Assembly: GCF_900115735.1 (NCBI RefSeq)
Contig: NZ_FOXO01000014.1
Coordinates: 1 to 64,000, forward strand
Origin: Butyrivibrio proteoclasticus
GTDB taxonomy: Bacteria > Bacillota > Clostridia > Lachnospirales > Lachnospiraceae
DNA: 64,000 nucleotides
Direction: 5' to 3'
This document shows positions 16,817 to 27,062 of this stretch, in pieces (positions within the stretch are counted from its first letter, which is position 1; the number at the start of each line of letters is the position of its first letter). The translations under genes and the position numbers were made by a program. The notes under the pieces are model-generated. The model was not told the origin of the DNA, did not search any database, and saw only the letters and a list, made by a program, of their open reading frames with translations.

Positions 16817-19800
16817 TCAAAGCCTGATTTCTTTTCCCATAGCAAAAGAATAAATAAATACTTCTTTTACCTTCAAATTAGTCGATGCCTCAATAGCTCT
16901 TTTATAATAATCAAGCTGCACTTTATATCTTGAAACAAGCTCAGTATCACTCTTGACGTGATCAGTCTTATAATCAAGCAGCACTATCTCACCATCTTCG
17001 ATAAAGAAAGCATCAATGATTCCCTGAATAAGCACCATTTCCCCATCCGGGAACTTTGCATCAAGCTCTTTTGAAGGAATTCCCATCATAAATGGCTTTT
17101 CTCTCATAAGATTGCCATTTCTGAAAGCACCTCCCATTCTCTTTCCAATATCCGTCTTTAGAAAAGCGGCAATATCGCCGGGCTTGATCGTCTTTAAATA
17201 CTCAGTTGGAATCACTGACAGCTTTTCTTTTTGCAATAGCCATTCTTTTACCTCATCCGCAATCTCATCCTTAGTTTTGGCAAAAAGACCTTCATCCCCA
17301 TAGATAGGCTCATCTAAAAGCTCCATTACTCTATGGTATGCAGTGCCTCGTTCTGCACCTGAAAGCACGTCTGAAGAACCTTTAATTTCAGGCTTTTCTT
17401 CGTGATCTTCATAACTTATCTCTTTTGTGAACACCTCGCCTTCCTCATGAAGCTTTTTACTCTTTAATTCTGTTACTGTGGTTTTTGTGAAAAGACCTCT
17501 TAAATCTTCATGAGCATATTTGGCATTAAACTTGTTTTTTAGTTTCTCAGATAACTGCTCATCAAAGCAAGCTTCAATATCACCCTTTAAATTTTCAAGC
17601 CTCATAACCCCTTTTAAGTTTTCTTTTCCCAGGGCTTCTGAAAGCTCCGTATCATTCATGCTTTTAAACTCAAAGGCAATATCCGCAGCATCCTTATCCA
17701 CAAATGGAATCAGATTTTCTTTTGCAATCCCCATTTTATCCAGCAATTTTTCAACACCGGGGTGTCGGATGGCAGATGGCAATATGAGATCAATATAACT
17801 ATCAGCAGAAGTTCTCATGGAATACGGCAAAAGAACGTTACCTGCTATTACAGGTGCATTTCTTATCACAGCCTCTATCTTGTCATGCAGGCTCTTGGCA
17901 GTAGCCGTCATAATAAGTTTTTCCTTGGCTCTTGTAAGCGCTACATACAATACTCTAAGTTCTTCTCCCAGGCTGTCTTTTTCCATCTTGTCTGCGATAA
18001 CTACACGTTTTAGAGTATCATATCGCACTCTGAGTTCAGTATTTATGCACTTAACGCCTATTCCAAGATCTATATCCGCAATCAGGTCACCCTTTGTATC
18101 CATCTTATTAAACTTTTTGGATAGCCCCGCAACAAAAACCACGGGAAATTCCAGTCCCTTACTTTTGTGGATACTCATGATTCTAACTACATCCGCATTT
18201 TCATCAATGATTCCGGCCTCACCATAATCCACCATAGCAATTTTGAGGTGCTCAATATATCTGATAAAGTGGAAAAGTCCTTTAAAGCTTGACTTTTCAA
18301 AGCTCAGCGCCCTTGAAAGAAGCTGATCAAGATTAGCCTTTCTCTGGCTTCCTGAAGGGAGCGCTGCCACATAAGTCTCATAACCTGTCTTTCTTATGAT
18401 GTATTGAAGGAGCTCATGAACAGGCGTGTATACGGACATCTCTCTTAGTTCCTGCAGAAAATCCGTAAATCCTGAGAGCTTTTTATATTTTTCCCTGTCC
18501 TTATTTACAAGTCCAATAAGTCCATGATAAAAAGAGTCATCAAAAGAGCTGTTTTCATCTGCATCAATAGCTATTCTATACTCCGAAAGTTCTTCATCAG
18601 TAAAACCTCCTATAGGAGAGTGCATCACACCTACAAGTGGAATATCCTGAAGTGGATTATCGATTATAGTCAGAACATTCAGCATGGTACTGATTTCACC
18701 GGTCTCAAAATACCCGCTTTTAGATTCGATATAAGCAGGTATCCCCTGTTCTTCCAGTATATTCTTAAACACATCATCCCAACCGGCATTACTTCTTAAA
18801 AGAATAACTATATCCTTAAACTTTAGACTGGGATCAGCTTTCATAAGCTCTTTGATGCGGATTGAAATAGCAAGGGCCTCTTTTTCCTTAGGATCATATG
18901 ATTCTATATCAACTTCAGGGTTGGTGGCATCTGCTGTGGGCTCCAGATCTATCATGATAAGTTCCGGAGACATATCAAAAGATGGCAAGTCATACTCCGC
19001 GCCGGTCACAAGTTCAGCGTCCTTGTCATATTCTACTCCTCCAAGATCATTTCCCATTATCTTTTTAAAGATATAGTTTGTGATCTCAAGAACTTCTTTT
19101 CTGCTTCTAAAGTTTTTGTGAAGGTCAATCCTTCGCTCAATTGAAGAAGGATCTTTAGAATAGGTTCCAAGCTTCTCCATAAAGATCTCAGGTCTGGCAA
19201 GTCTGAACTTGTAAATACTCTGCTTTACATCACCAACCATAAAGCGCTCTGATTTTGCAACATCATCACCTGAAATGGATTTCAATATGAGCTCTTGAAC
19301 ATTATTCGAATCCTGATACTCATCAATCAGAACTTCTCTGTAAAAATCTCTGTATTCAAGTGCTACAGCAGATGGCGTATCCCCCGGATGGTCAACTAAA
19401 ATCTGCAGCGCAAAATGCTCCATATCAGAAAAGTCGATAAGCTGCTTTTCTCTCTTTATGTCATCAAAGCGCTTTTTAAACTCTTTCGTCAGCCTGCACA
19501 GTTCTCTGACTGCTCTGTCACAGAGCTTCATCTGCTCAACTATTACATCTGCAGTAAGAGCCAGATAATTCTCTGTCAGTTTCTTTATCTCATCCTTAAC
19601 ACCGTTTCTTAATTTCTGAACATACTCTTTTTTATCAGGAGACACGGAATCGTCCTTTTTCCCTGGAAGTCTGCCAAAAGAAATCCCGCGAACCCTGTCA
19701 AACAGCTCATTGTAGGTATCATACTGAAAAGCCGCATAAATACTGTCTTTTTCCTGTTCCAGCAGATCACCATACATATATGGTCCATCTGCCTCCTCAC

Positions 19801-20512
19801 AGATTTTTATAGCTGTCAGGAGTTTGTCTGCTGACTCCTTTAATGAGCTTTTAATATATAAAACACAATCCCTGACCCATGGAAGCTCTTCAAAGTTTTC
19901 CCCTTCAATCGAATAATCTCCTGCTCTTTCATCAAGCCAGTCCTCAGGCCATGGCATACTCTCAGAAAATCGATAGAGTTGGTAGATATATTCTTCAACT
20001 TTTTTGTCATTGCTTCCTGTCCCGAAATAATTCATACAGTAAACAAAATCTTCGTTCTGCCCTTCCTTTGCCAGAGTATATTCTTCCTCTAAAAGCGTCT
20101 GCATGACATCTTCCATAAGGAGCTTTAGTTCTCCTTCGTCTCCTACTCTGAAAGAAGGATCAAGACCTATATGATTAAAATTGTTTCTGATAACATACTG
20201 ACAAAAAGAATCAATGGTTGTTATCTGGGCATTATGAATAAGCGTCTCCTGTTTTTGGAGATGTTTATTATCCGGCTCTTCTTCCAGTTTCTTTTGAATA
20301 GCCAGTGTTATTTTTTCTTTCATTTGTGAAGCCGCAGCCTTAGTAAAAGTAACAACCAAAAGATGATCTATATCAACATCGCTGCTGATCATCTGTATGA
20401 TTCTCTCTACCAGTACGGCAGTTTTTCCTGAACCTGCTGCAGCCGAGACCAAAATATTAGATTTTCTAGCTTCTATAACGGCCTGCTGTTCTTCTGTAAA
20501 TGTGACTCCCAT
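16817..20512 (-). CDS. addA: ATP-dependent helicase/nuclease subunit A
   Basis: Large subunit of the AddAB double-strand break resection complex (1231 aa). UvrD-type helicase motifs are complete: SAAAGSGKTAVLVERI (about 22-37), LIDEYQDSN (about 395), GDVKQSIYKFRLA, MSIHKSKGLEFPVVFVAG and LRVLYVALTRAKEKL. A C-terminal RecB-family nuclease follows, with GTAYHRVMELLD and the D-x-K motif LLDYKTDHV near 1180. It starts 37 bases after addB, in the order addB-addA usual in Firmicutes. Confidence 0.97.
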   Translation of the reverse strand: MGVTFTEEQQAVIEARKSNILVSAAAGSGKTAVLVERIIQMISSDVDIDHLLVVTFTKAAASQMKEKITLAIQKKLEEEPDNKHLQKQETLIHNAQITTIDSFCQYVIRNNFNHIGLDPSFRVGDEGELKLLMEDVMQTLLEEEYTLAKEGQNEDFVYCMNYFGTGSNDKKVEEYIYQLYRFSESMPWPEDWLDERAGDYSIEGENFEELPWVRDCVLYIKSSLKESADKLLTAIKICEEADGPYMYGDLLEQEKDSIYAAFQYDTYNELFDRVRGISFGRLPGKKDDSVSPDKKEYVQKLRNGVKDEIKKLTENYLALTADVIVEQMKLCDRAVRELCRLTKEFKKRFDDIKREKQLIDFSDMEHFALQILVDHPGDTPSAVALEYRDFYREVLIDEYQDSNNVQELILKSISGDDVAKSERFMVGDVKQSIYKFRLARPEIFMEKLGTYSKDPSSIERRIDLHKNFRSRKEVLEITNYIFKKIMGNDLGGVEYDKDAELVTGAEYDLPSFDMSPELIMIDLEPTADATNPEVDIESYDPKEKEALAISIRIKELMKADPSLKFKDIVILLRSNAGWDDVFKNILEEQGIPAYIESKSGYFETGEISTMLNVLTIIDNPLQDIPLVGVMHSPIGGFTDEELSEYRIAIDADENSSFDDSFYHGLIGLVNKDREKYKKLSGFTDFLQELREMSVYTPVHELLQYIIRKTGYETYVAALPSGSQRKANLDQLLSRALSFEKSSFKGLFHFIRYIEHLKIAMVDYGEAGIIDENADVVRIMSIHKSKGLEFPVVFVAGLSKKFNKMDTKGDLIADIDLGIGVKCINTELRVRYDTLKRVVIADKMEKDSLGEELRVLYVALTRAKEKLIMTATAKSLHDKIEAVIRNAPVIAGNVLLPYSMRTSADSYIDLILPSAIRHPGVEKLLDKMGIAKENLIPFVDKDAADIAFEFKSMNDTELSEALGKENLKGVMRLENLKGDIEACFDEQLSEKLKNKFNAKYAHEDLRGLFTKTTVTELKSKKLHEEGEVFTKEISYEDHEEKPEIKGSSDVLSGAERGTAYHRVMELLDEPIYGDEGLFAKTKDEIADEVKEWLLQKEKLSVIPTEYLKTIKPGDIAAFLKTDIGKRMGGAFRNGNLMREKPFMMGIPSKELDAKFPDGEMVLIQGIIDAFFIEDGEIVLLDYKTDHVKSDTELVSRYKVQLDYYKRAIEASTNLKVKEVFIYSFAMGKEIRL

Positions 20513-20549
20513 TTATCCAACCTTCTAATTTCAAATATTAAATCAACAT

Positions 20550-23500
20550 TTAATTATTCTGATTTCTTATGAGTTCCATAGCCTCATCACTTTTTATATC
20601 AAGTTCTCTCATCGAATAGCCTGATATTTTCTCATCATATCCACAAATAGACCTGTAAGAGCAATAAGTACATGAAGTCCTGTCACCCATTTCATAAGGA
20701 TTAACCTTAATCTCACCCTGAAGTATCCTGTTTCCAAACTCTTTTATCTTGGAATCCACAAATTTTGAAATAGCTTCATAGTCATTGAGTGTCACAGTTG
20801 TTGACCTTGCTGACACTGATCCATCCTTTTTAAGCTCAACAGGAATGACATCAGACTTACCGTTTAACCCTTCATCTAAAAGATTTATGACATCCATATT
20901 TTCATTGACCAGCCCAGTCGTTCTAAGCTTATCTTTTATGGCATTATTGATATCATCCGGTTGTAAATCTTCTTTTCCATCTGCCAATGGATCGTCAACG
21001 TGATAATACAGCACTGCTGCCGGAACTGTATCTTTTCCACCGTGTTTTTTCTTAACCGCTGCGGTTGCAACATTCATATACATCACAAGCTGAAGCTGAA
21101 GCCCGTAGTAAAGCGCTGCCACATTAAACTTGTGTCCACTTGATTTAAAATCTATAACCTTCACATACACATGGTCAGAGTCCTCACATAAATCGATTCG
21201 GTCAATACGTCCATGCAATTTCATGCTGGTAAGGATATTATTTTTTTCATCCTCAGAGAGAGTTACATTTATCTCATCAATATTACCGGCATCTCTAAAA
21301 TCCATCTCTACATATGCAGGCTCAAAGTGCCCTTTAGAAATCTGATATTTCAAAGTGTCCACAGTTCTTGTAAGAATCCTCTTTATGCGTTCTGTCATGT
21401 ACTGATTACGGGCACTGCTCATAAGTATTGTTTCACCATAACCGGTGATACATTCTGTTAAAATACGATTTAATAATTCATCAGACTCTTCTTTTGTGAT
21501 GTCCTGCCATTTCTTTTGACCTTTCATGATCTCATGGGTGTATTTTTCCAACACTTCATGGAATACATTTCCAAGATCTGCCGCATTAAATTCATATTCT
21601 TTTCTCTCTTCAAGCCTAAGTCCATACTTAAGAAAATGTGCATAGCAACAACTTGCAAACTGTTCAAGTCGACTCACGGAATTTTCAAGATTGGCTCCAT
21701 ATAAAGACAAAGCAATCATTCTTGAAAGCGGCTTATCTTCATAGTGTTTGAAGGCAGCCTCTGTAATCCTGTTAAGAATCCTGCTGTTTTCCACATCTAT
21801 CTGCCCCAGCGTCTTATAAAGAGTTATAAAGTTTTCTTTCTCTCTGTCTTCAAGAATTCCGAGTGCATACTTTCTCAACATTTCAGAAATCTTGTCCAAA
21901 CTGTCATCCGCGGTCACAAGCTGATCCTCAAAGCTTCCATCCTCAGGCTTTTCCACAGTCATGCTTGGGAACATCTGAAGAAGTTTTGGCACCAGGTATG
22001 CGGGACGAAGTGACTTTCCGTCAGCACCAAGCTCCGCATATGATAAAAAGAGCCTGTCTGTCGGTTTGGTGAGGTTCATGTACAGATAAAGCCTCTGTAT
22101 ATACATCTGCTGCCTTGGAGTCGGTGCAAGTTCTACACCTGTATCAAGTTCAAGCAGATATTGCCTGTCGATGTCCGAGAGAATTCCTCCTGTACCTGCT
22201 CCTGACGGTATATATCCGTCATTAACTCCAAGTAAAAAGAGAACCTTAACCTCTCTAAGCCTTGTTCTTTCGATATCTCCAACAATTATTCTGTCGACAT
22301 CCTGAGGGATGGTGCCAACTTCAATCTCAGAAAATCCGGCACTTAAGATGTCCCTATATTCAGAGATATCAATTTCATCATCGCCAAGAAGCTCATCGAT
22401 CTGCTTTAGAAGATTTAGTATCTTGTCGTAGATCTGCTCATATTCTCTTGCTTTCTTTTCATTGCCAAGTGATCTGAACTTTTCCTTATAGTTATCGAGT
22501 TTTTCCTTGCAATTTTCAGTTTCTATTACTTGTATAAGAGCCCTGGTTATATCGGATACTTTACCTTTCTTATTCTCAAACAAAGGTTTAAGGCAAAGAC
22601 TTATCTGCTCACGCATTCCTTCGAGCTTTTCAAGTAAGAGAAGCTCTTTCTCCGAGTCTTTGTCCTTGGAGGAAGACTTGAATTTCTTGGGCATATGCCT
22701 AAGGAACCTGTCTTCCCACTGTTTTCTTCCCTTGATTCCAAGTGCTCTGACATAATTTTCCAAAAGATCTGTATCTTCAGCAGAAAAAGATGTCATTCCA
22801 CTCCTCATATAGTGGAATACATCCTCATACCTGTACCCTGAAATAACAATATTTATAGCACTGGTTATATATTCAATAAAAGGATTCAAAAGCAAGCTGC
22901 TATTCTTATCGATGTAAATTGGGATATTAAACTTTTCCGCTTCGGTCTCGAGAATATCACTATAATTATCAAGACCGCCGCAGACAAGTGCCATATCTCT
23001 GTAAGCATAGCCATTCTCTCTTATGAGGTCTGAGATTTTTATCAGAGTCTGTCTAACCTCCTCAAAAGGCGTACTTGCCTGATAAATTGATATAACATCC
23101 TGCTCTTCTTCATATTTTAGCTTGTTATATCTAAAGAGATTCTGCTCCAAAAACGCCAGTGGTTTGTTATTCTCAAGTCTCTTCACGGGGCTTTCCTTTA
23201 TGAAAATATCCCCATTTTCACCTACAGACATTTCCTGGTTTCTAACATTTCTCCATGCATCAAAACTCATATTCCCCGGGTATTCAAGTTTTTCAAGGTC
23301 AAGTACTGTCTTTTTTGAGAGCATAAAGAGCTCCTGCTCCTCAAAAGTTCCTTCATAAGGGTCACTAAGAGGACTGATTGTAAGAGAAACCACAACTTCG
23401 CTTGCCACATCCATAAGTGTTTTGATAACCCTGTACTGTATTGGCGTAAATCCGGTAAAACCATCAAAGACTATAACGCTATTCTTCATAAGTCCGGATT

Positions 23501-24065
23501 TTGGAATCGCTCTGCACAAAACGTCAAGAGTCTCCTCGGCAGTAATATACTTACCATCGATGTATTTCAAAAACTCACTGTAGAGAAGCCTCAAATCCTT
23601 GATTTTGGAATTAAGTGCACCTTTAGAAGAGCTCTTTTCCTCAAGAAGAGAAAGAGCTTCATCTGAAATGCCATATTGCATAAACTCAGAGATAGTTGAT
23701 TTTACCTCATCAATATAACCGGGCTTATGCATGTTTTTTCCTATAATCGGGAGTTTCGCTCCAAGAATATCTGCGACGCGCCGTAAAACAAGGCTTTTTC
23801 CCAGATCATCAAGCACAGAAAAAGAGCTTATGGAAAGCTCTTCAAATATCCTGTGTGAAAGCCTTCCAAAGCTCAGTACATCTATATTCATTATAGCGTG
23901 AGAAGGATGCATTTTTACTACATCCTTCTGTGTCTGCATCGTAAACTGATCAGGAACTATTATATAAAAAGATTTCCCCGGTTCCTTGATACTTCTTTTT
24001 ATTACCTCGTTATATAATCCGGTACTTTTCCCCGAACCGGATGCCCCAAAGCAAAATCTAAGCAT
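20550..24065 (-). CDS. addB: ATP-dependent nuclease subunit B
   Basis: Second subunit of AddAB (1171 aa from this start), with an N-terminal P-loop (FGASGSGKST, residues 6-15), an inactivated helicase fold for Chi recognition, and a C-terminal nuclease (VIDFKSSGHKF, about 971). The iron-sulfur cysteines are visible: one in the CCYAHFLKYGL region (about 805) and three in CTYCSYRSICGYD (about 1130). The ATG at 24065 is preferred over one 32 codons earlier, which would overlap the end of the upstream phosphodiesterase gene and lacks the family's MLRF-type opening. The addB start lies 25 bases after that gene. Confidence 0.96.
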   Translation of the reverse strand: MLRFCFGASGSGKSTGLYNEVIKRSIKEPGKSFYIIVPDQFTMQTQKDVVKMHPSHAIMNIDVLSFGRLSHRIFEELSISSFSVLDDLGKSLVLRRVADILGAKLPIIGKNMHKPGYIDEVKSTISEFMQYGISDEALSLLEEKSSSKGALNSKIKDLRLLYSEFLKYIDGKYITAEETLDVLCRAIPKSGLMKNSVIVFDGFTGFTPIQYRVIKTLMDVASEVVVSLTISPLSDPYEGTFEEQELFMLSKKTVLDLEKLEYPGNMSFDAWRNVRNQEMSVGENGDIFIKESPVKRLENNKPLAFLEQNLFRYNKLKYEEEQDVISIYQASTPFEEVRQTLIKISDLIRENGYAYRDMALVCGGLDNYSDILETEAEKFNIPIYIDKNSSLLLNPFIEYITSAINIVISGYRYEDVFHYMRSGMTSFSAEDTDLLENYVRALGIKGRKQWEDRFLRHMPKKFKSSSKDKDSEKELLLLEKLEGMREQISLCLKPLFENKKGKVSDITRALIQVIETENCKEKLDNYKEKFRSLGNEKKAREYEQIYDKILNLLKQIDELLGDDEIDISEYRDILSAGFSEIEVGTIPQDVDRIIVGDIERTRLREVKVLFLLGVNDGYIPSGAGTGGILSDIDRQYLLELDTGVELAPTPRQQMYIQRLYLYMNLTKPTDRLFLSYAELGADGKSLRPAYLVPKLLQMFPSMTVEKPEDGSFEDQLVTADDSLDKISEMLRKYALGILEDREKENFITLYKTLGQIDVENSRILNRITEAAFKHYEDKPLSRMIALSLYGANLENSVSRLEQFASCCYAHFLKYGLRLEERKEYEFNAADLGNVFHEVLEKYTHEIMKGQKKWQDITKEESDELLNRILTECITGYGETILMSSARNQYMTERIKRILTRTVDTLKYQISKGHFEPAYVEMDFRDAGNIDEINVTLSEDEKNNILTSMKLHGRIDRIDLCEDSDHVYVKVIDFKSSGHKFNVAALYYGLQLQLVMYMNVATAAVKKKHGGKDTVPAAVLYYHVDDPLADGKEDLQPDDINNAIKDKLRTTGLVNENMDVINLLDEGLNGKSDVIPVELKKDGSVSARSTTVTLNDYEAISKFVDSKIKEFGNRILQGEIKVNPYEMGDRTSCTYCSYRSICGYDEKISGYSMRELDIKSDEAMELIRNQNN

Positions 24066-24090
24066 ACCTATCCACTTTCGATTGGTGTAT

Positions 24091-26223
24091 TTAGTTATAT
24101 ATCCTGTCATCGCTGACATCATCAGCATATCTGCAACAGGATATATACTTCCACCTATCATTATAGTAGAAAGGAAGTATCATGTACATCTGCATTCTTC
24201 CATTATCACCGGGAATTGCAGAATGGTAATAATCCACAAGATAATCTCTGTCAACCTTCTTTACTCTTTCAAGAACAGTTGTTATGTCATAAAACTTTCT
24301 AAATCTCTCTCTATCCTGTTCATACAGATACATATTTGAATACATCTGAACTGCTTTTACAGCATTTGGCTCTATATCTGCAACTGCAAGCTGATCTGAA
24401 TTCAGGAATATATTCTCAACTGTTCCATCTTCATCATAAAGATCCACTCTAAAGTACTGATTAAATACATGTGCCATCGCAACCTGAATATTGTCAGATT
24501 TCTTGGCTTCGCCGTGCATTGTGATATTTCTTGAGACTATTGCAAAAGCAGCCTTACATCCATGCCTCGAAATGAACCTGATTTTAGTATTAATCACGCT
24601 CCCGTTAACAACCATGTCCATTTCAGCTCTCTTATCACTTGACATCTCGGCCTTTTTTGATATTTCCAAAAGTCTTTTTGTCTCGGTGAGATCAACACTC
24701 TGATTCCTTTTATTTGCCTCATTCACACTTGATATGCCAAGGCTGCTCAAAAAATTCCTATAAGCATCGTTGGCATAAATAATAATCGGCTTTTCATCAA
24801 TAATTTCATATAATCCAATAGGAAGGTTATTAATAACCTGCATAGTTTTGGGACGAAGTGGTGTACTCCCAAGGAAATTTATTCCGCCTATATCGTCATA
24901 GTACTCATGATAATCAACATCTTCACAGATCTCCAAAGTGCTCTCCTTTGGCCTGTCAAAATCTGCCGCAGCTTTAGGTTTTCCAAAAAAATATCCCTGA
25001 ATCTTTTCACAACCTATTCGCCTTAAGAACTCATACTGTTCCTGAGTCTCCACACCTTCGGCAAGGGTGTGAATCCCAAGCTCTTTTGCCATGTTTACAA
25101 TCGTTGCAAGAATAACTCTTGATTTTTTATTTGTCTCAAATTCCCTTATAAAGCTCATGTCTATTTTGAGCATATCAAAATCATAGGATTTAAGGTTGCC
25201 GAATGATGAATATCCTGCCCCAAAATCATCCATCCAAACCTGATATCCGGCATCTCTGAATTTCTTTATTTCGCCTCCAAGAAAAGTTGAACCGCTGGCT
25301 ATTGCACTTTCCGTAACTTCTATGTTAAGAAGCTTTTTGGGAATCCCATACTTTTCTCTGCACTTATCAATTTCTGCCATTATGTCGCACAGTTCAAAAT
25401 CAAGTCTTGAAAGGTTAACTGAAACCGGCTCCACACAAAAACCACTGTTTATATCATCCCTTAGGTCTGCGCACACCATATCAATGATGTATATATCAAG
25501 CTTATGTACCAAATGCACGCTTTCAAGCACTTCCACAAAAATAGCAGGCGATATCATGCCATGCACAGGATCCATCCACCTTGCAAGCGCTTCATATCCG
25601 CAAACCTTTCCCGTAAGTGCCCTGACTTCTTTTTGGTAATATACAGTAAAATATCTCTTTTTGAATGCACTCTCAAAATTATCAATTACATACTGCCTTA
25701 GTTCATTCTTTTTATTTAGCTCGTCAGAATAGAAATTATTATCCTTGTCATAAACTCTTATAATGTCATCACAAGCAATCTTTGCCCTGTCTATGAACAA
25801 AACAGGGTATGCTTCATCGCCACGCACCTTATAAATGCCTGCTTTAATACGCATATTCAGGTTTCTTTCATATTTGCGCGCAGCATTTCTTAATTGATCA
25901 AGCTTTTCTATTATTTCATCTTCCTGAAGCTTTTTGGAAAGAATGATGAACTGATCTCCTGTCCTTGCAATAAGCGACTGATCAAAGATTCTCTCTATCT
26001 CTGTAGCTATTCCTTCGAGGAACTCATTTCCTCCCAGAAAACCATATCTTTGGTTAAAAGCCTTGAAATTCATTATATTGAGATAAATAACCACAGTAAT
26101 ACCTGATGCAGAATACTCTCCATTTCCTTGAAGGTGATCCAATACACCCGTAAGATTATGGAGCCCTGTCAGATTATCCATATGGCCATATTCATCTAAC
26201 TTTCCCTGTTCAAATGAACTCAT
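24091..26223 (-). CDS. degenerate GGDEF-EAL phosphodiesterase with a C-terminal PAS-like domain
   Basis: A 710-residue cytoplasmic protein predicted to hydrolyse cyclic di-GMP. The N-terminal GGDEF domain (DNLTGLHNLTG) has TGDQF in place of GGDEF (about residue 88), so cyclase activity is not expected. The EAL domain keeps its catalytic signatures: GYEALARW (about 211), VNLSRLDF, NIEVTES, DDFGAGYSS (about 336), KIDMSFI, AEGVET and QGYFFGKP. Residues from about 440 resemble a PAS sensor (NNLPIGLYEIIDEKPIIIYANDAYRNF) plus an unassigned tail. The ATG at 26223 has GGGGTG upstream; a TTG 27 codons earlier has no ribosome site. It is placed directly before addB. Confidence 0.88.
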   Translation of the reverse strand: MSSFEQGKLDEYGHMDNLTGLHNLTGVLDHLQGNGEYSASGITVVIYLNIMNFKAFNQRYGFLGGNEFLEGIATEIERIFDQSLIARTGDQFIILSKKLQEDEIIEKLDQLRNAARKYERNLNMRIKAGIYKVRGDEAYPVLFIDRAKIACDDIIRVYDKDNNFYSDELNKKNELRQYVIDNFESAFKKRYFTVYYQKEVRALTGKVCGYEALARWMDPVHGMISPAIFVEVLESVHLVHKLDIYIIDMVCADLRDDINSGFCVEPVSVNLSRLDFELCDIMAEIDKCREKYGIPKKLLNIEVTESAIASGSTFLGGEIKKFRDAGYQVWMDDFGAGYSSFGNLKSYDFDMLKIDMSFIREFETNKKSRVILATIVNMAKELGIHTLAEGVETQEQYEFLRRIGCEKIQGYFFGKPKAAADFDRPKESTLEICEDVDYHEYYDDIGGINFLGSTPLRPKTMQVINNLPIGLYEIIDEKPIIIYANDAYRNFLSSLGISSVNEANKRNQSVDLTETKRLLEISKKAEMSSDKRAEMDMVVNGSVINTKIRFISRHGCKAAFAIVSRNITMHGEAKKSDNIQVAMAHVFNQYFRVDLYDEDGTVENIFLNSDQLAVADIEPNAVKAVQMYSNMYLYEQDRERFRKFYDITTVLERVKKVDRDYLVDYYHSAIPGDNGRMQMYMILPFYYNDRWKYISCCRYADDVSDDRIYN

Positions 26224-26419
26224 AAAGCACCCCGCATCATACCAAAAAGAGCCAATAATCCCAATTGGCATATATATAAATTGTAACACAGCTAATGTAA
26301 ACAAAGTGTATTTATAACGTTATTTCAGATTTTTTTTATCATTTAGTTACAATTGCAATTCGCATATGATTGTGTGAAAATTATTAGGATCAAATATAAG
26401 TATGACAGGGGTAAAAAAC

Positions 26420-26983
26420 ATGAATTTTGAAGATATTACTGCACAAAGCCGTCAGGCCGTAACCGAGATACTTGAAAAAGCACGCCTTAAAGCAGGCGAT
26501 GTCTTTGTGATAGGATGTTCCTCAAGTGAGATTCTTGGTGACCAGATAGGAACAGCCACAAATCTGGACTCAGCAAATGCAGTGTACGATGGCATTATGC
26601 CTGTTTTAAAAGAAAATGGCATATTTGCAGCTGTGCAGTGCTGTGAACACTTAAACAGAGCTCTTGTAATGGAAAGAGCCGCCATGGAAAAATACGGATT
26701 TGAACAGGTTAATGCTATCCCTCAGCCAAATCACGCAGGTGGCGCCATGGCAACAGTCAGCTACCAGAGATTTGAGGATCCTGTTCTTGTTGAATCAATA
26801 TGTGGGAAAGCCGATGCCGGAATCGATATCGGTGGAACCATGATTGGAATGCACATGCATAGCGTTGTAGTTCCTATGAGAATATCGCTCAGAAAAATAG
26901 GTGAAGCACCCATCATCTGTGCACGCCACCGTCCTAAATATGTCGGCGGCCAGCGTGCTATCTATGATGAGAACTTAATGTAA
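26420..26983 (+). CDS. UPF0340/YwlG-like protein (TIGR01440 family)
   Basis: A 187-residue conserved Firmicutes protein of unknown function. Recognisable family stretches are FVIGCSSSEILGDQIGT, AVQCCEHLNRALVMER, QPNHAGGAMAT and the C-terminal ARHRPKYVGGQRAIYDE. The ATG at 26420 follows AGGGG at good spacing; an ATG six codons earlier contains that site. It is divergent from the phosphodiesterase gene and ends in a strong shared terminator. Confidence 0.9.
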   Translation: MNFEDITAQSRQAVTEILEKARLKAGDVFVIGCSSSEILGDQIGTATNLDSANAVYDGIMPVLKENGIFAAVQCCEHLNRALVMERAAMEKYGFEQVNAIPQPNHAGGAMATVSYQRFEDPVLVESICGKADAGIDIGGTMIGMHMHSVVVPMRISLRKIGEAPIICARHRPKYVGGQRAIYDENLM

Positions 26984-27003
26984 CATTTTGATATGTACTA
27001 AAC

Positions 27004-27039
27004 AAACAGGCTTCTGCTTTTTTTAGCAGAAGCCTGTTT
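27004..27039. terminator. bidirectional terminator, 15 bp perfect stem
   Basis: AAACAGGCTTCTGCT (27004-27018) and its exact reverse complement (27025-27039) flank a TTTTTT loop, with A and T tracts on either side. It sits between two convergent genes and serves both. Confidence 0.9.
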
Positions 27040-27062
27040 TAATATTATAAAGAATGAGTTTA

